The notes under the pieces were generated by a model. That model was not told the origin of the DNA, made no database searches, and saw nothing but the letters and a program-made list of their open reading frames with translations. This document shows, one piece after another, positions 10,101-19,415 of a stretch of 64,000 nucleotides of DNA. The first letter of the stretch is position 1. Every line of letters begins with the position of its first letter. The stretch is from Sorghum bicolor (lineage: Eukaryota > Streptophyta > Magnoliopsida > Poales > Poaceae). Where the stretch lies: the NCBI RefSeq assembly GCF_000003195.3, contig NC_012878.2, forward strand, positions 41,476,819-41,540,818, read 5' to 3'. Position numbers and translations under genes: made by a program.

Positions 10101-10345
10101 AACTTCGGGGTAATCTGCTGGACTTGTCGTCGACAGTGATCGGCGACATCAATCTGTGCGGAACGGCCACTCCTCCAGACCAGCCGAGCTCAGATAGGTC
10201 GGCCAGGGAGTTGTCGGGCGCGTCCGTTGCGGGAGATGGGCGGTCGACGCCTGCGGTCTCGACCAGCCAGGCGCCGGTGGCCCCGACCCCTTCGTCCGGG
10301 CAGCAGGGCCAGGCGGGTGATCAGCCCGAGCAGCTAGGCCAATAA
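7196..10345 (+). CDS. Tat-1 antisense gene (aORF), six exons, plant 'putative gypsy type transposon' domain
   Basis: Runs opposite to gag-pol between pol and the 3' LTR. Exons by GT-AG junctions: 7196-8083, 8153-8616, 8676-9218, 9291-9489, 9563-9688, 9771-10345; introns are 58-82 bp. Junction phases fit throughout, and about 931 codons result. Exon 1 (296 codons) resembles the 'putative gypsy type transposon' family (Transposase_28-like; PHFDLFRYLFCL, WFYIREE). Exons 2-3 are Pro/Ser/acidic, with a basic KRRRLV. Exons 4-5 are coiled coil (ENKALAAEVDRLRAEV). Exon 6 is helical with a Pro/Gln tail. A one-base shift near 8990 in exon 3 (stop at 8992-8994) breaks this copy, or is an assembly error. 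The function of such antisense proteins is unknown. The start ATG has G at +4. Confidence 0.7.
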
Positions 10346-10622
10346 AGTAGTCTGTAGGAATAGACTAGTGTTTGCCCGTCAGGGTATTTATTGTAAACTT
10401 TGTATGTAAAGTTTGTAATAAAGTTTGCTTTTTGTCATGACTGTTGTTTTGAGCGCTGTAAGAATATCTGAGTGACGTGTCACCGCATTTGTCTTGGTTG
10501 TCGCTAAGAGCATCCGTTGCAGGAGTTTTGCCAAGTGCTGTGTGTGACAAGGTATGGGCCAAAAATAGAGAATTTCATTATCAAGAATTATCAGATACTT
10601 ACAAAAGAAAGTCATTAAAACT
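10346..10622. other. Convergent 3' ends of Tat-1 antisense gene and pol
   Basis: A 277-bp interval separates the antisense-gene stop from the pol stop, which face each other. It is AT-rich and holds plus-strand polyadenylation-like signals. No further gene is seen. Confidence 0.7.
10417..10422 (+). terminator. Poly(A) signal for the Tat-1 antisense gene
   Basis: AATAAA about 72 bp after the stop, followed by T/G-rich sequence. A second AATAAA overlaps the stop at 10341-10346. This supports an independent plus-strand transcript. Confidence 0.5.
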
Positions 10623-13600
10623 TTATGGATAGAAACGTCGCAGTTTGTCGATGTGCCAAGAGTTAGGCACTCGTGTTCCGTCTGGGTATGCCAATCTGTA
10701 GGACGTAGGTCGTGTGACCTCGGTCACCACGAAGGGTCCTTCCCAGGGGGTGGATAGCTTGTGCATTCCCTCCTGGCTTGTTTTCCATCGAAGCACCAGA
10801 TCGCCGACCACGAAGGAACGGTCCTTGACATTCCTGTTGTAGTATCGCCTGACTGCTGCGAGATATTTTGCTGTTCGGAGACACGAAACTAAACGCTTTT
10901 CCTCCATGCAATTGATTTCGAGTTCTCTGGCGTTGTCGGCGGTCGCCTGGTCGAAGTGCTCGATTCTAGGAGATCCGAAGTGTATGTCAGACGGCAAGAC
11001 CGCCTCTGCACCGTACACCATGAAGTAGGGAGACACCCCTGTGTTTCGACTGGTCTGAGTTCGGAGGCCCCAGACCACTGCCGGCAATTCTTTCATCCAT
11101 CGACCGGGTGCTCTGTCGTTTTCGGTGTACAACCTTTTCTTTAGGGCGTCAACGATCATTCCATTAGCACGTTCAACTTGACCGTTGGCACGTGGATGTG
11201 CCACTGACACATATTTTATGACTATGCCTCTGTCATCGCAGAAATCCCAAAAAGTGGTGCCAGTAAACTGAGTGCCCAGGTCGGTGATTATGCTGTTCGG
11301 GATGCCGAACCTGTGTATGATTTGATTGAGGAACTCCACAGCCTTCTCGGAGGTTGCCTTGACCAGGGGCATGTATTCAATCCACTTGGAGAACTTGTCG
11401 ATTAACACGAAGACAAACTTGAAATTGCCCGTGGCTGGTTTAAATGGTCCGATCATGTCAAGCCCCCAGCAAGCAAAGGGCCAAGACGACGGGATGGTTT
11501 GAATTTCATGGGCAGGTACGTGGGTCCTCTTAGCGAAAAACTGACATCCTTCGCAATGCCGAACCAGTTTTTCTGCGTCGCCGACCGCGGTTGGCCAATA
11601 AAAACCTACTCGGAAAGCCTTTCCGACCAGCGTTCTAGATGCGGCGTGGTTGCCGCAGGATCCGGCGTGTATGTCCTCCAAGAGCTTGATACCATCATCT
11701 TGGGGTATGCACTTGAGCAGTACCTCGGAGCTTGCGTTTTTCCGCATGAGTTTTCCGTCGACCAGGATGTAGTTCTTTGATCGTCGGATGAGGCGCTCGT
11801 TCTCTGTTTTGTCCTGAAAGCCTGTCCCGTCTGATATGTATTTGATGAACGGGGTACGCCAGTCACGCCCACCGGTTGTCGGAGTGGCGTCATCTATGAG
11901 CATTGCCTCGGTGGGTTGCTTGTCGACCAGGGGGGAGCTTACGCTCGGCTCATGGATGTCTTGGACGAAAATACCCCGCGGGATTTGGGCCCGAGATGAG
12001 CCTAACTTTGACAACGCATCTGCTGCTTGGTTCTTATCCCGGACCACGTGGATGTACTCTATGCCATAGAAGTTAGTTTCCCATTTGCGAATTTCTTTGC
12101 AGTAGAGATCCATCTTCTCGTGGGTTGCGTCCCACTCCTTGTTGAGCTGGTTGATGACCAAAGCGGAGTCGCCGTAGACATAGAGGCGCTTGACCCCCAG
12201 TTCAACGGCTAGTCGTATGCCATGTAAGCATGCTTCGTATTCGGCGACATTGTTTGACGCCGGAAAAAGGATCCGAAGGACGTAACGGAGTTTGTCCTTG
12301 TTAGGTGATACGAACAATATCCCAGCGCCTGCACCGTTGATGTTCAAGGACCCATCAAAGAACATAGACCAGTGGTATGAGACATCTGGAACAGAAGGCT
12401 CGTTGAGATCCGTCCATTCGGCAATGAAATCGACCAGGGCTTGAGACTTAACAGTGGTGCGACTCTGGAACTCTAGGGAAAATGGACATAATTCCATTGC
12501 CCATTTCACGATTCTGCCATTGGCGTCCTTATTGCGCAGGATGTCCCCGAGAGGAAAGCTGGTTGTCACCAGGACTCGATGGCCGTCGAAGTAGTGCTTT
12601 AGCTTTCTTGACGTTATCAGGATGGCGTATATAAGCTTCTGTATTTGTGGGTACCTGGCCTTGGATTCGTTTAAAACTTCGCTTATGAAGTAAACGGGTC
12701 TCTGGACTTTGAAGGCGTGACCTGGTTCATCTCGCTCGACCACTATTGCCGTGGAAACAACCCTGTCGGTTGCAGCAATGTAAAGGAGTAGGTCTTCATT
12801 GGGCTGAGGCGCTGTGAGGACAGGCGGTGAGGTGAGGAAGGTCTTAAGCTGAGTGAACGCAGCGTCGGCTTCCTCTGTCCAAGAGAATTTTTCTGACGCT
12901 TTCAGTAGTTTGAAGAAAGGGAGGCCTTTTTCTCCCAGCCTTGAGATGAAACGACTGAGGGCGGCCATGCATCCGGTTAGCTTCTGAATATCCTTGACGT
13001 TCTTCGGTGGTCGCATGTCGAGTACGGCTTTGACTTTTGAAGGGTTTGGTCGTATGCCGTCGCGACTGACGACGTTGCCGAGCAGTAGACCGGAAGGAAC
13101 GCCGAAAATGCATTTCTTGGGGTTGAGCTTCCACTTGTACCTATTGAGTGCCTTGAAGGTTCGGTCTAAGTTGTCGATTAGGGTGCTCGCGCCCCTTGTT
13201 TTTACGACCACGTCGTCCACATAGGCCTCGACGAGGTCATCGCGAATCTCGTCGTGGAGGCATTGCTGGATGGCCCTTTGATAAGTGGCCCCGGCGTTTT
13301 TAAGTCCGAAAGACATGGTAGTGTAACAGTATGCGCTGAAGGGTGTGATGAAGGATGTTTTGATCTGATCTTCTTCCTTTAACGAGATCTGGTGATAACC
13401 AGAGTAGCAATCTAGAAAGGAGAGGAGTTCGCATCCGGCCGTTGAGTCGACCACCTCGTCGATGCGAGGAAGACCAAAAGGATCTTTAGGACAGTGTTTG
13501 TTGAGATCGGTGTAATCAACGCACATTCTCCATTCATTATTCTTTTTGCGTACAAGAACCGGATTGGCGAGCCAATCGGGATGATACACTTCTTTTATGA

Positions 13601-13808
13601 ATCCGGCTGCTAGAAGCCGTGTTATTTCTGTCCTAATAGCCTCCTTTTTGTCACGAGCGAACCGTCGCAGTCTTTGCTTGATTGGTCTTGCGGTCTTCGA
13701 GACATTTAAGGAGTGCTCGATCAGGTTTCGTGGGACACCGGGCATGTCTGCGGGTTTCCATGCGAAAACGCTCACGTTATCCCTTAGAAACCTGACGAGC
13801 GCGTCTTC
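10623..13808 (-). CDS. pol: Tat-1 pol: RT, RNase H, archaeal-type RNase H, integrase
   Basis: One open frame of about 1,060 codons follows the UAG at 13809. Reverse transcriptase has [22 protein letters not shown] and the active site YVDDVVVK. Next comes a gypsy RNase H region ([17 protein letters not shown]), then a second RNase H with [22 protein letters not shown] and [10 protein letters not shown], giving the D-E-D-D set of the extra domain that marks the Tat lineage. Integrase has HHCC residues (GNHAASRT to CEGCQFF) and the D,D-35-E core ([26 protein letters not shown]). There is no chromodomain. The frame is fully open, so this copy could encode active enzymes if expressed. Protease lies in the upstream frame. 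Confidence 0.93.
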   Translation of the reverse strand, partial: EDALVRFLRDNVSVFAWKPADMPGVPRNLIEHSLNVSKTARPIKQRLRRFARDKKEAIRTEITRLLAAGFIKEVYHPDWLANPVLVRKKNNEWRMCVDYTDLNKHCPKDPFGLPRIDEVVDSTAGCELLSFLDCYSGYHQISLKEEDQIKTSFITPFSAYCYTTMSFGLKNAGATYQRAIQQCLHDEIRDDLVEAYVDDVVVKTRGASTLIDNLDRTFKALNRYKWKLNPKKCIFGVPSGLLLGNVVSRDGIRPNPSKVKAVLDMRPPKNVKDIQKLTGCMAALSRFISRLGEKGLPFFKLLKASEKFSWTEEADAAFTQLKTFLTSPPVLTAPQPNEDLLLYIAATDRVVSTAIVVERDEPGHAFKVQRPVYFISEVLNESKARYPQIQKLIYAILITSRKLKHYFDGHRVLVTTSFPLGDILRNKDANGRIVKWAMELCPFSLEFQSRTTVKSQALVDFIAEWTDLNEPSVPDVSYHWSMFFDGSLNINGAGAGILFVSPNKDKLRYVLRILFPASNNVAEYEACLHGIRLAVELGVKRLYVYGDSALVINQLNKEWDATHEKMDLYCKEIRKWETNFYGIEYIHVVRDKNQAADALSKLGSSRAQIPRGIFVQDIHEPSVSSPLVDKQPTEAMLIDDATPTTGGRDWRTPFIKYISDGTGFQDKTENERLIRRSKNYILVDGKLMRKNASSEVLLKCIPQDDGIKLLEDIHAGSCGNHAASRTLVGKAFRVGFYWPTAVGDAEKLVRHCEGCQFFAKRTHVPAHEIQTIPSSWPFACWGLDMIGPFKPATGNFKFVFVLIDKFSKWIEYMPLVKATSEKAVEFLNQIIHRFGIPNSIITDLGTQFTGTTFWDFCDDRGIVIKYVSVAHPRANGQVERANGMIVDALKKRLYTENDRAPGRWMKELPAVVWGLRTQTSRNTGVSPYFMVYGAEAVLPSDIHFGSPRIEHFDQATADNARELEINCMEEKRLVSCLRTAKYLAAVRRYYNRNVKDRSFVVGDLVLRWKTSQEGMHKLSTPWEGPFVVTEVTRPTSYRLAYPDGTRVPNSWHIDKLRRFYP

Positions 13809-13811
13809 CTA
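13809..13811 (-). promoter_or_regulatory. In-frame UAG between protease and RT (Tat-1)
   Basis: The frame reads DPK, UAG, then EDALVRFL without a shift, so only this amber codon separates gag-pro from pol. Context on the minus strand is CCAAAA-TAG-GAAGAC. Tat-2 has TAG at the same point (22568-22570, CCCAAA-TAG-GAAGTC). Stop suppression is a known way for LTR elements to make less Pol than Gag. A CAG-to-TAG change by deamination is the alternative. Confidence 0.6.
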
Positions 13812-16800
13812 TTTTGGATCCAGGTTAGCCCCGATGAGGGCTGTCTTCTCGGGGTTGCCTTCGACCAGCTGCACTTCTTTGTACTCCTTGGATTTCGAAT
13901 TCTTTCTGGCTGTCTCCTGCTCAGGTAATCGGAGCTGGTCGGGAGGCAGCTGTGCGGCTTGGTTTGCTGTTTCCGCCATGCGGATCGAGAGGTCAATTGC
14001 CTCAGTGATCTTGAAGCTTTCTTCTTCGCAGGTGTACGCAGTGTAGACGTTGCCTCTGATGGTTAGGACACCCTTCTCCGTGGGCATCTTAAGGACTAGG
14101 TATGAGTAGTGCGGGACTGCCATGAACTTTGTCAGCGATGGGCGGCCCAGTATGGCGTGGTAGGTCCCGTCGAAATCCGCGACTACGAAGTTGATGAACT
14201 CCGTCCGGAAGTGATCGGGTGTGCCGAATTGGACAGGCAATGTTATCTGTCCGAGGGGCACCGAACTTTGACCTGGCAAAACCCCCCAGAATTGGGCGTC
14301 GTAAGGTTTTAGTTGTGCCGGTGATATCTTGAGGGCGCGCAGGCTGTTGCGGAAGAGGATGTCGATGGAGCTTCCCCCGTCCACGAGCACGCGCTCGAAT
14401 CTGATGCTATTGATGCAGGGATCAAGAATCAGTGGGAAACGACCCGGCTCTGGGATGGCGGCCCACTGGTCCTTCCTGCTGAACGAGATCTCCCTGTGGG
14501 ACCACGCGGGAAATTTTGGATCTGCGATCAGCCCGTCCGTGCTGTCTATGTTGAGGCAGGCTCTCTTTAATAGCTTTCTTTCTCGCTTGGACTCAGTGGA
14601 GACCTTGCCCCCGAAAATGGAGTGGACCACGTCGGTGGGGCTGACGTATTGGTGTCGGGGGTCCCTGTCTTGGTCCTCATCCTCATCTTCGTGGTCGTGC
14701 CCGTCGCGTTTGTTATTTTTCTTGGCGGAGTCCTCTTGGGCGGCCCGCCGTGTATAGATACTTTTGAGGACGCGACACTCTTCCATGGTATGGTTAGACT
14801 TTGGGTGTAGCTGGCACGGTCCCTTCAACGTTTTGTTGTAGTCGTCTTGGTAGTCCCGTCGTCCGTTGGGACGTTTGACCGTATTTACTTCGTGGTCGTA
14901 TTCACGAGGGCGCTTTCCTCTGAAGTCGTCGCGGCTGTCGCGCCGCCGATCCCAACCCTCTCGGTGATCGCGGTTGTCAGAGCGGCGGTGATTTCTGTTG
15001 TCGTAGCGACCACGACCGTCATCTCGCCGAGAAGGCTGGTCGGGGCCTCTCGCGTCGTCTCGGATTAGTTTTTCTGCGTCATCAGCATCGGCGTAGTTTT
15101 TAGCCGTGGCGAGGAGCTCTGCTACCGTTGATGGGCGCTTACGCAACAGCTTGTTCCTCAGCGCTTCATGGAAACGCAAGCCCTTGATAAAGGCTGATAT
15201 GGCCTCGTCATGAGAAATCTTCGAGATTTTGAGGCGCATATCCGAGAATCGTCGGATGTAATCGCGCAGAGGTTCATTCTTCCTGTCTCTTATCCTTTCA
15301 AGGTCATACTTGTTTCCGGGCTGCTCGCATGTGGCGATGAAGTTGTCGATGAAAGCCTGTCGTAGCTCTTCCCAAGAGTCGAAGGAGTCCTCGGGCAAGC
15401 CGAGAAGCCACTGATGACCAGCCTGGTCGAGGACTACGGGGAAGTAGTTAGCCATGACGTGCTCATCTCCTGCCGCTGATCGAACGGCAATTTCATAGAG
15501 AGTGATCCAGTTCTCTGGATTTTCCTTGCCGTCGTATTTTTTAAGTTTTTCGAGCTTGAAATTGCGGGGCCACACGACCTGGAGGAGGTGCGAGGAGAAC
15601 TGCCTTAGGCCCGGAGGACCGTGGGTCGCATCGTACTCGATGCGGCGCAGGTTTTCGTGGACTGCTCTCTCTGCGGCGCGCCTGTTGATGCGGTCCCGGG
15701 CATCTTTGGGAGGGATGTTGTGGCGGAGATCCCTGTGTTGATCTTCTTCTTCTTGGCCGCGTACGCGGTTCTGCTGGCGGCGGCCATCGGCGTCCCGACC
15801 ACCAGCGTCGCGCCGAGAGTCCCCTCGACGGTTGTCGGGGGAGCGGCTGCGGTGACGCCTGCTGGGTGAGGCCCGGCTACGATTAGTCTGGTCGGAGGCG
15901 GCTTCCGTATAAGAGACTTCCTGGACTCTCTTGAGCAGAGTGGCTGTCTGTCCCATTGCGGCGATCAGGTGTGCTCGGATGCTGGTCCGGACTCCCTGGC
16001 ATTCGGGGGTGTCAGGAAGCCGATCCAGGTTGGCCATGGCGACAGCCACGTTGGCGCTTGGCGTTTTGTAGACCGGCTGGTCCCCGACCATGTCGAAGGC
16101 ATCGTTGAGGTTACTTGGTGGCATCTGTTGTTGCTCGTCCGCACGCCGTCGGGCGCGATCGGCGTTACGCTGTTCGCGGAGTTGCCTCTGGTCATCTGTT
16201 TCTCCGTCAACAGCCGGTTCGTCGGCGCTGACATTGAACACGATATCCCCTCGCCGGGGGGGAATATCGGGAATCGGTCGAAACCCGGAGGGTGTGAAGG
16301 AAAATCCAGGTCGTAGCCCTCGTCTTCGGTGTTTATAACCTCGGTGGGGACGGAGCCGGTGCTTGAGTTGGTGCTGGAAACCTGGCCGTCCCGTAGCTCT
16401 CGGATTGTCACCATGTTGACATGGTGACGATTGTTCCTTGTCGGCGACCAGCCCGCTTTGCTGAAAACGGATTGGACATGCTGTGAGTAAACAGAGGCCG
16501 AGTTGTTCAGGCCGCAAGGATAGTCTTCCTTTTTGAGCTCGACGGATCGTCCTGAGGGGGTTGAGGTTATCGTCAGGGACGTTCCTAGCCGTTCGTGTGT
16601 GGCGACATGAGTTGGCCGGCGGGATTTCGAAAAATCCGCTCGAGCAGCTTGGTCGGGCCGGCGCAGAACTCCATCTATTAGTTGGGAGACTTCGAGTAGC
16701 TTGGAGTCAGCGCGATCGAGCGCTTGGAGGAGGTCCGAGCAGTCGATCTCCTTTCCCTTGTAGAGTGGGAACGGTGGTCGGGAGCTTGGTGCCGTCATGC

Positions 16801-16951
16801 GTGTGGTCGGAGACGGCGTGATCTCAGATTGGATCTGGATCTCTTTCGGAACCGTGGTCGCGAAGCCGCCGCTGCACGTCGTCCACGTGATCTGGCCGAC
16901 GGTGAACGTGAGGCCTTCGGGCACGGTCGCGGAAGCTGGGATCGTGACCAT
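13812..16951 (-). CDS. gag-pro: Tat-1 gag-protease
   Basis: The first ATG after the primer-binding site is at 16951 (MVTIPASATVPEG). The first frame runs to about 16256, where a run of seven G (plus strand, 16256-16262) coincides with a shift into the main frame, open down to 13812. Gag has an Arg/Asp-rich middle, the capsid-like domain (KYDGKENPENWITLYEI, WLLGLPEDSFDSWEELRQAF), a basic NRRD-rich region and a Cys/His motif CQLHPKSNHTMEEC. Protease has LVDGGSSIDILF and the late motif AILGRPSLTKF. Gag assembles particles and protease matures them. The homopolymer break may be a real mutation or a sequencing error. Confidence 0.85.
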
Positions 16952-16981
16952 CTTCTTCGCCGGAAAAGTTGCACGCACACC

Positions 16982-16999
16982 CCCTACCTGGCGCGCCAC
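16982..16999 (-). other. Primer-binding site of Tat-1
   Basis: Minus-strand TGGCGCGCCAGGTAGGGG lies directly inside the 5' LTR, separated by one base. It is identical to 19360-19377 in Tat-2. Its first ten bases are a perfect palindrome. I do not recognise the matching tRNA with confidence. Confidence 0.75.
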
Positions 17000-17459
17000 T
17001 GTCGACGAAAGCTAGTCGGCAGTCTACCTTGGGGTATACCCACGGTAGTAGTTTATCGGTAAACGGTGCGCAAACTACGAACTCGATGGTGATGCAAGAC
17101 ACGGACAAGCTTTTTATCCAGGTTTGGCCGCCGAGTTGGCGTAATACCTACGTCCTGCGTCTGGTTGTATTGATTTGTGCTGAGAGAATATGATGTCCTA
17201 GGGGGGTCCCTTGCCCCTCCTTATATAGTTTGGAGGGCAGGGTTACAGATCTGGAAACTAATCCTAGTCGGTTACAATTGCCATAGTTAATTTGATATCA
17301 ATTCCTATTCTAACCGACTAGAATCCTGCTTGATCTCCACGTCTTGTTTCCTTGCGCGAAACTCCGAGCTGTCGGATCAAGCCTTGAACTCGTCTCGTAG
17401 TGAGCCAAGCTTCCTGGCTGAAGTCTAGCCGTAAGGGTATAGGGGTTTATACCCCCACA
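17000..17459 (-). repeat. Tat-1 5' LTR, 460 bp
   Basis: Partner of 5434-5893. On the minus strand it runs TGTGGGGG...CGTCGACA. The TATA-like TATATAAG at 17220-17227 (minus) is the likely start of the genomic RNA about 30 bp further on. Confidence 0.95.
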
Positions 17460-17464
17460 GACAG
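17460..17464. repeat. Target-site duplication GACAG, right copy (Tat-1)
   Basis: Matches 5429-5433 exactly, next to the CA end of the LTR. Confidence 0.95.
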
Positions 17465-17721
17465 GAGCTGATGTCAGCAATGTCCTCAACTTGTGGAATG
17501 CCTCTTCACATTCAAGCGTCCACACAATCTTCTCATCCTTCTGAAGTAGGCGAGTCATAGGCTTGGATATTTTTGAGAATTCTAGAATGAAACGACGATA
17601 ATACCCAGCCAGACCTAGAAAACTCCGAACCTCGTGCACCGAAGTTGGAACCTTATAATCCAGCACTTCTTGCACTTTAGCTGGATCCACTGATATGCCT
17701 TCTTCCAATAAAACATGGCCT
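17465..17721 (-). pseudogene. pol: Tekay-A RT thumb/connection segment
   Basis: On the minus strand the reading [28 protein letters not shown] and [13 protein letters not shown] is the usual RT C-terminal part of chromodomain gypsy elements, and joins to RNase H at 5433 once Tat-1 is removed. At 17721 it stops abruptly at the start of the Tat-3 LTR. The remainder of Tekay-A (RT palm, protease, gag, 5' LTR) is not in the window. Confidence 0.85.
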
Positions 17722-18304
17722 TGTTGACACCATTTTCAGACACGTGTCTTTGGATATGCATTTGGAGTTAATAGATCGGCAGATAGGGCGATGGTGACCA
17801 GTCTACAGGGGAGTTACCGATGGAGGTTGGTGTCGATGGGAGAAAGACGGAATATGACTAAGTCTAGGAAGTAGTAACGGGATCATGCCGATCACTAGCA
17901 CTGATGGTTGCCGATGCCGGTGAAAGGGGGTCTGCCGATGGTTGTGGAGGAAGATGCAGGGGTAGCCGATTGGCTTGTCACAGTATGACGATCGGTTGTG
18001 GAGGATAGTTTAATGTTTTCCTTAGTTATTAGAGTTCGTTTTGTATACGGATTCCGTTTGGTTTGGAATTCGAGTTCTAGTCATATCTGGTTGTAACTCT
18101 TTGGATAGGGTATAAATGTAGACCCTAGGGCAATGTAATGAGACATCTATCAATTAATCAAACACAAGTTTTTACTCATATTCCAGCATCTACTTTTTCG
18201 ACGACTTCGTCATATTTTCCTTTTATTACGAGTTCTTAGGAATTCGTCGGGTCAAACTCGGCGCGTTCTCAAGTTCCGCGTGAGCACCTCTTGGCCGTGA
18301 CGTC
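17722..18304 (+). repeat. Tat-3 5' LTR, first 583 bp
   Basis: Starts TGTTGACACC abutting broken Tekay-A RT. It contains a TATA box (TATAAAT, 18111-18117) and many copies of GCCGAT/ATCGGC-like words, which also recur in the Tat-3 interior. It ends at the ACGTC target copy of Tat-2. Confidence 0.8.
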
Positions 18305-19357
18305 TGTCGAGGATATCAGTAAGGGGTACCCCAGCTGATGTCCATGTCGGGATTATCCATACGCAATTCGAGGCCTCTTACTCGACGCTCTGCCTAGTCA
18401 CGCGTACGGTCATCGACTACTGCAGCCTCGAAGACGGAAAGGTTGTCGAGCGAATCGATCAGGGCTCGAGCGCCGGCTACCATCGAATACGGAAGCAGGC
18501 TCGAGTGAATTGGAAGGCGTCGAGCGCAAGGACGTCGCCCGCCGCCTGACACGGGCACGGGAACCAGGGCATTTAATGCGCCTGTCGTGTTCGTTCTCAC
18601 CTAACACGCAGGTCACGGGAAGCGTGATAGGGAACAGGCACCCGTCCCATCATTCTTTTTGCAGCCTTCCCCACCAAATAACCCAGGGCATGTCTGGACG
18701 CAGGAAGCATGGTCGGAACGTCTAATTAAGACCCCCTCGAGATGTCTAAGGTCAGCGTCTGGCTAGCGAGGCGTTACACAGCAACCGACCCTCGACCAGA
18801 CACGTTTCCTTCCTGGGGAAGGGTTGGGCGTCGAATGACAACACCACAACCGTTCTGACGTAACCGCCGCCATGACGTACAGGCGTGCAGCACACAAACC
18901 AGCCCAAGACGGCGCGCAGAGCAAGATACAGGGGCACGCGTAATCATCATCAAGCTACCAGGACGGGACGGCTCGAGACCACGCCGGTACGGAGGCCTCG
19001 AGTTGGTCAGCGCGCCATACCCCTACCCTGACGCCTATACTTGTACCCTAGGCTTCTCCTTAGAACTATAAAAGGGGAGGCCTGGGAAGAGATACAGATG
19101 ACACAATACAACACAACACACCAGCCATACGTAGTAGTGCATCCCACATCACCACACTCCATACCACGCTTGTATTCACCCCTGTACAAGCACTTAGGTG
19201 CAAAATAATACAAACTCTCCCTCCCCCACTGGACGTAGGGCCTTCTCTTGCCCGAACCAGGATAAATCTTTGTGTCTTTTTGCATCACCATCTGGAAAAG
19301 GGAGCACGCATACAAATTTACTCGTTGGTGTGACCCCCCGTGGGGAAAACACCGACA
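18305..19357 (+). repeat. Tat-2 5' LTR, 1,053 bp
   Basis: TGTCGAGG...ACCGACA. TATAAAA at 19067-19073 with GGGG after it is the core promoter, and the right LTR has the same at 43427-43433. Rich in TCGAG words. Divergence from the right LTR is roughly 4-5% by eye and is concentrated in C/T and G/A changes. Confidence 0.92.
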
Positions 19358-19359
19358 GT

Positions 19360-19377
19360 TGGCGCGCCAGGTAGGGG
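19360..19377 (+). other. Primer-binding site of Tat-2
   Basis: TGGCGCGCCAGGTAGGGG starts two bases after the LTR and is identical to that of Tat-1, though the two LTRs are unrelated in sequence. Confidence 0.75.
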
Positions 19378-19415
19378 TCCTGCGTGTTTTTCACCAATTT
19401 TCCATTCCTTTCTAG

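Larger units (their letters stand above)
5434..17459 (-). mobile_element. Tat-1: nearly complete Tat-lineage gypsy retrotransposon, 12,026 bp
   Basis: The element is bounded by 460-bp LTRs and a perfect GACAG target duplication. On the minus strand the order is 5' LTR, primer-binding site, gag-protease, in-frame UAG, RT/RNase H/archaeal-type RNase H/integrase, then a spliced gene on the opposite strand, a hairpin-repeat 3' region, polypurine tract and 3' LTR. The LTRs differ at only two positions, both C/T, so the insertion is recent. The second RNase H and the antisense gene place it in the Tat lineage (RIRE2/Grande-like). Visible defects are a frameshift in gag near 16256-16262 and one in the antisense gene near 8990. 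Confidence 0.92.

Noticed and set aside
15000..16900. Many plus-strand frames opposite Tat-1 gag
   Set aside because: GC-rich Arg/Asp codons make open frames on the other strand; none has splice signals or motifs, unlike 7196-10345.
17310..17708. Frame joining Tekay-A RT to Tat-1 LTR sequence (and the mirror case 4373-5542)
   Set aside because: The extension beyond the target duplication is chance reading into the LTR, not a fusion gene.
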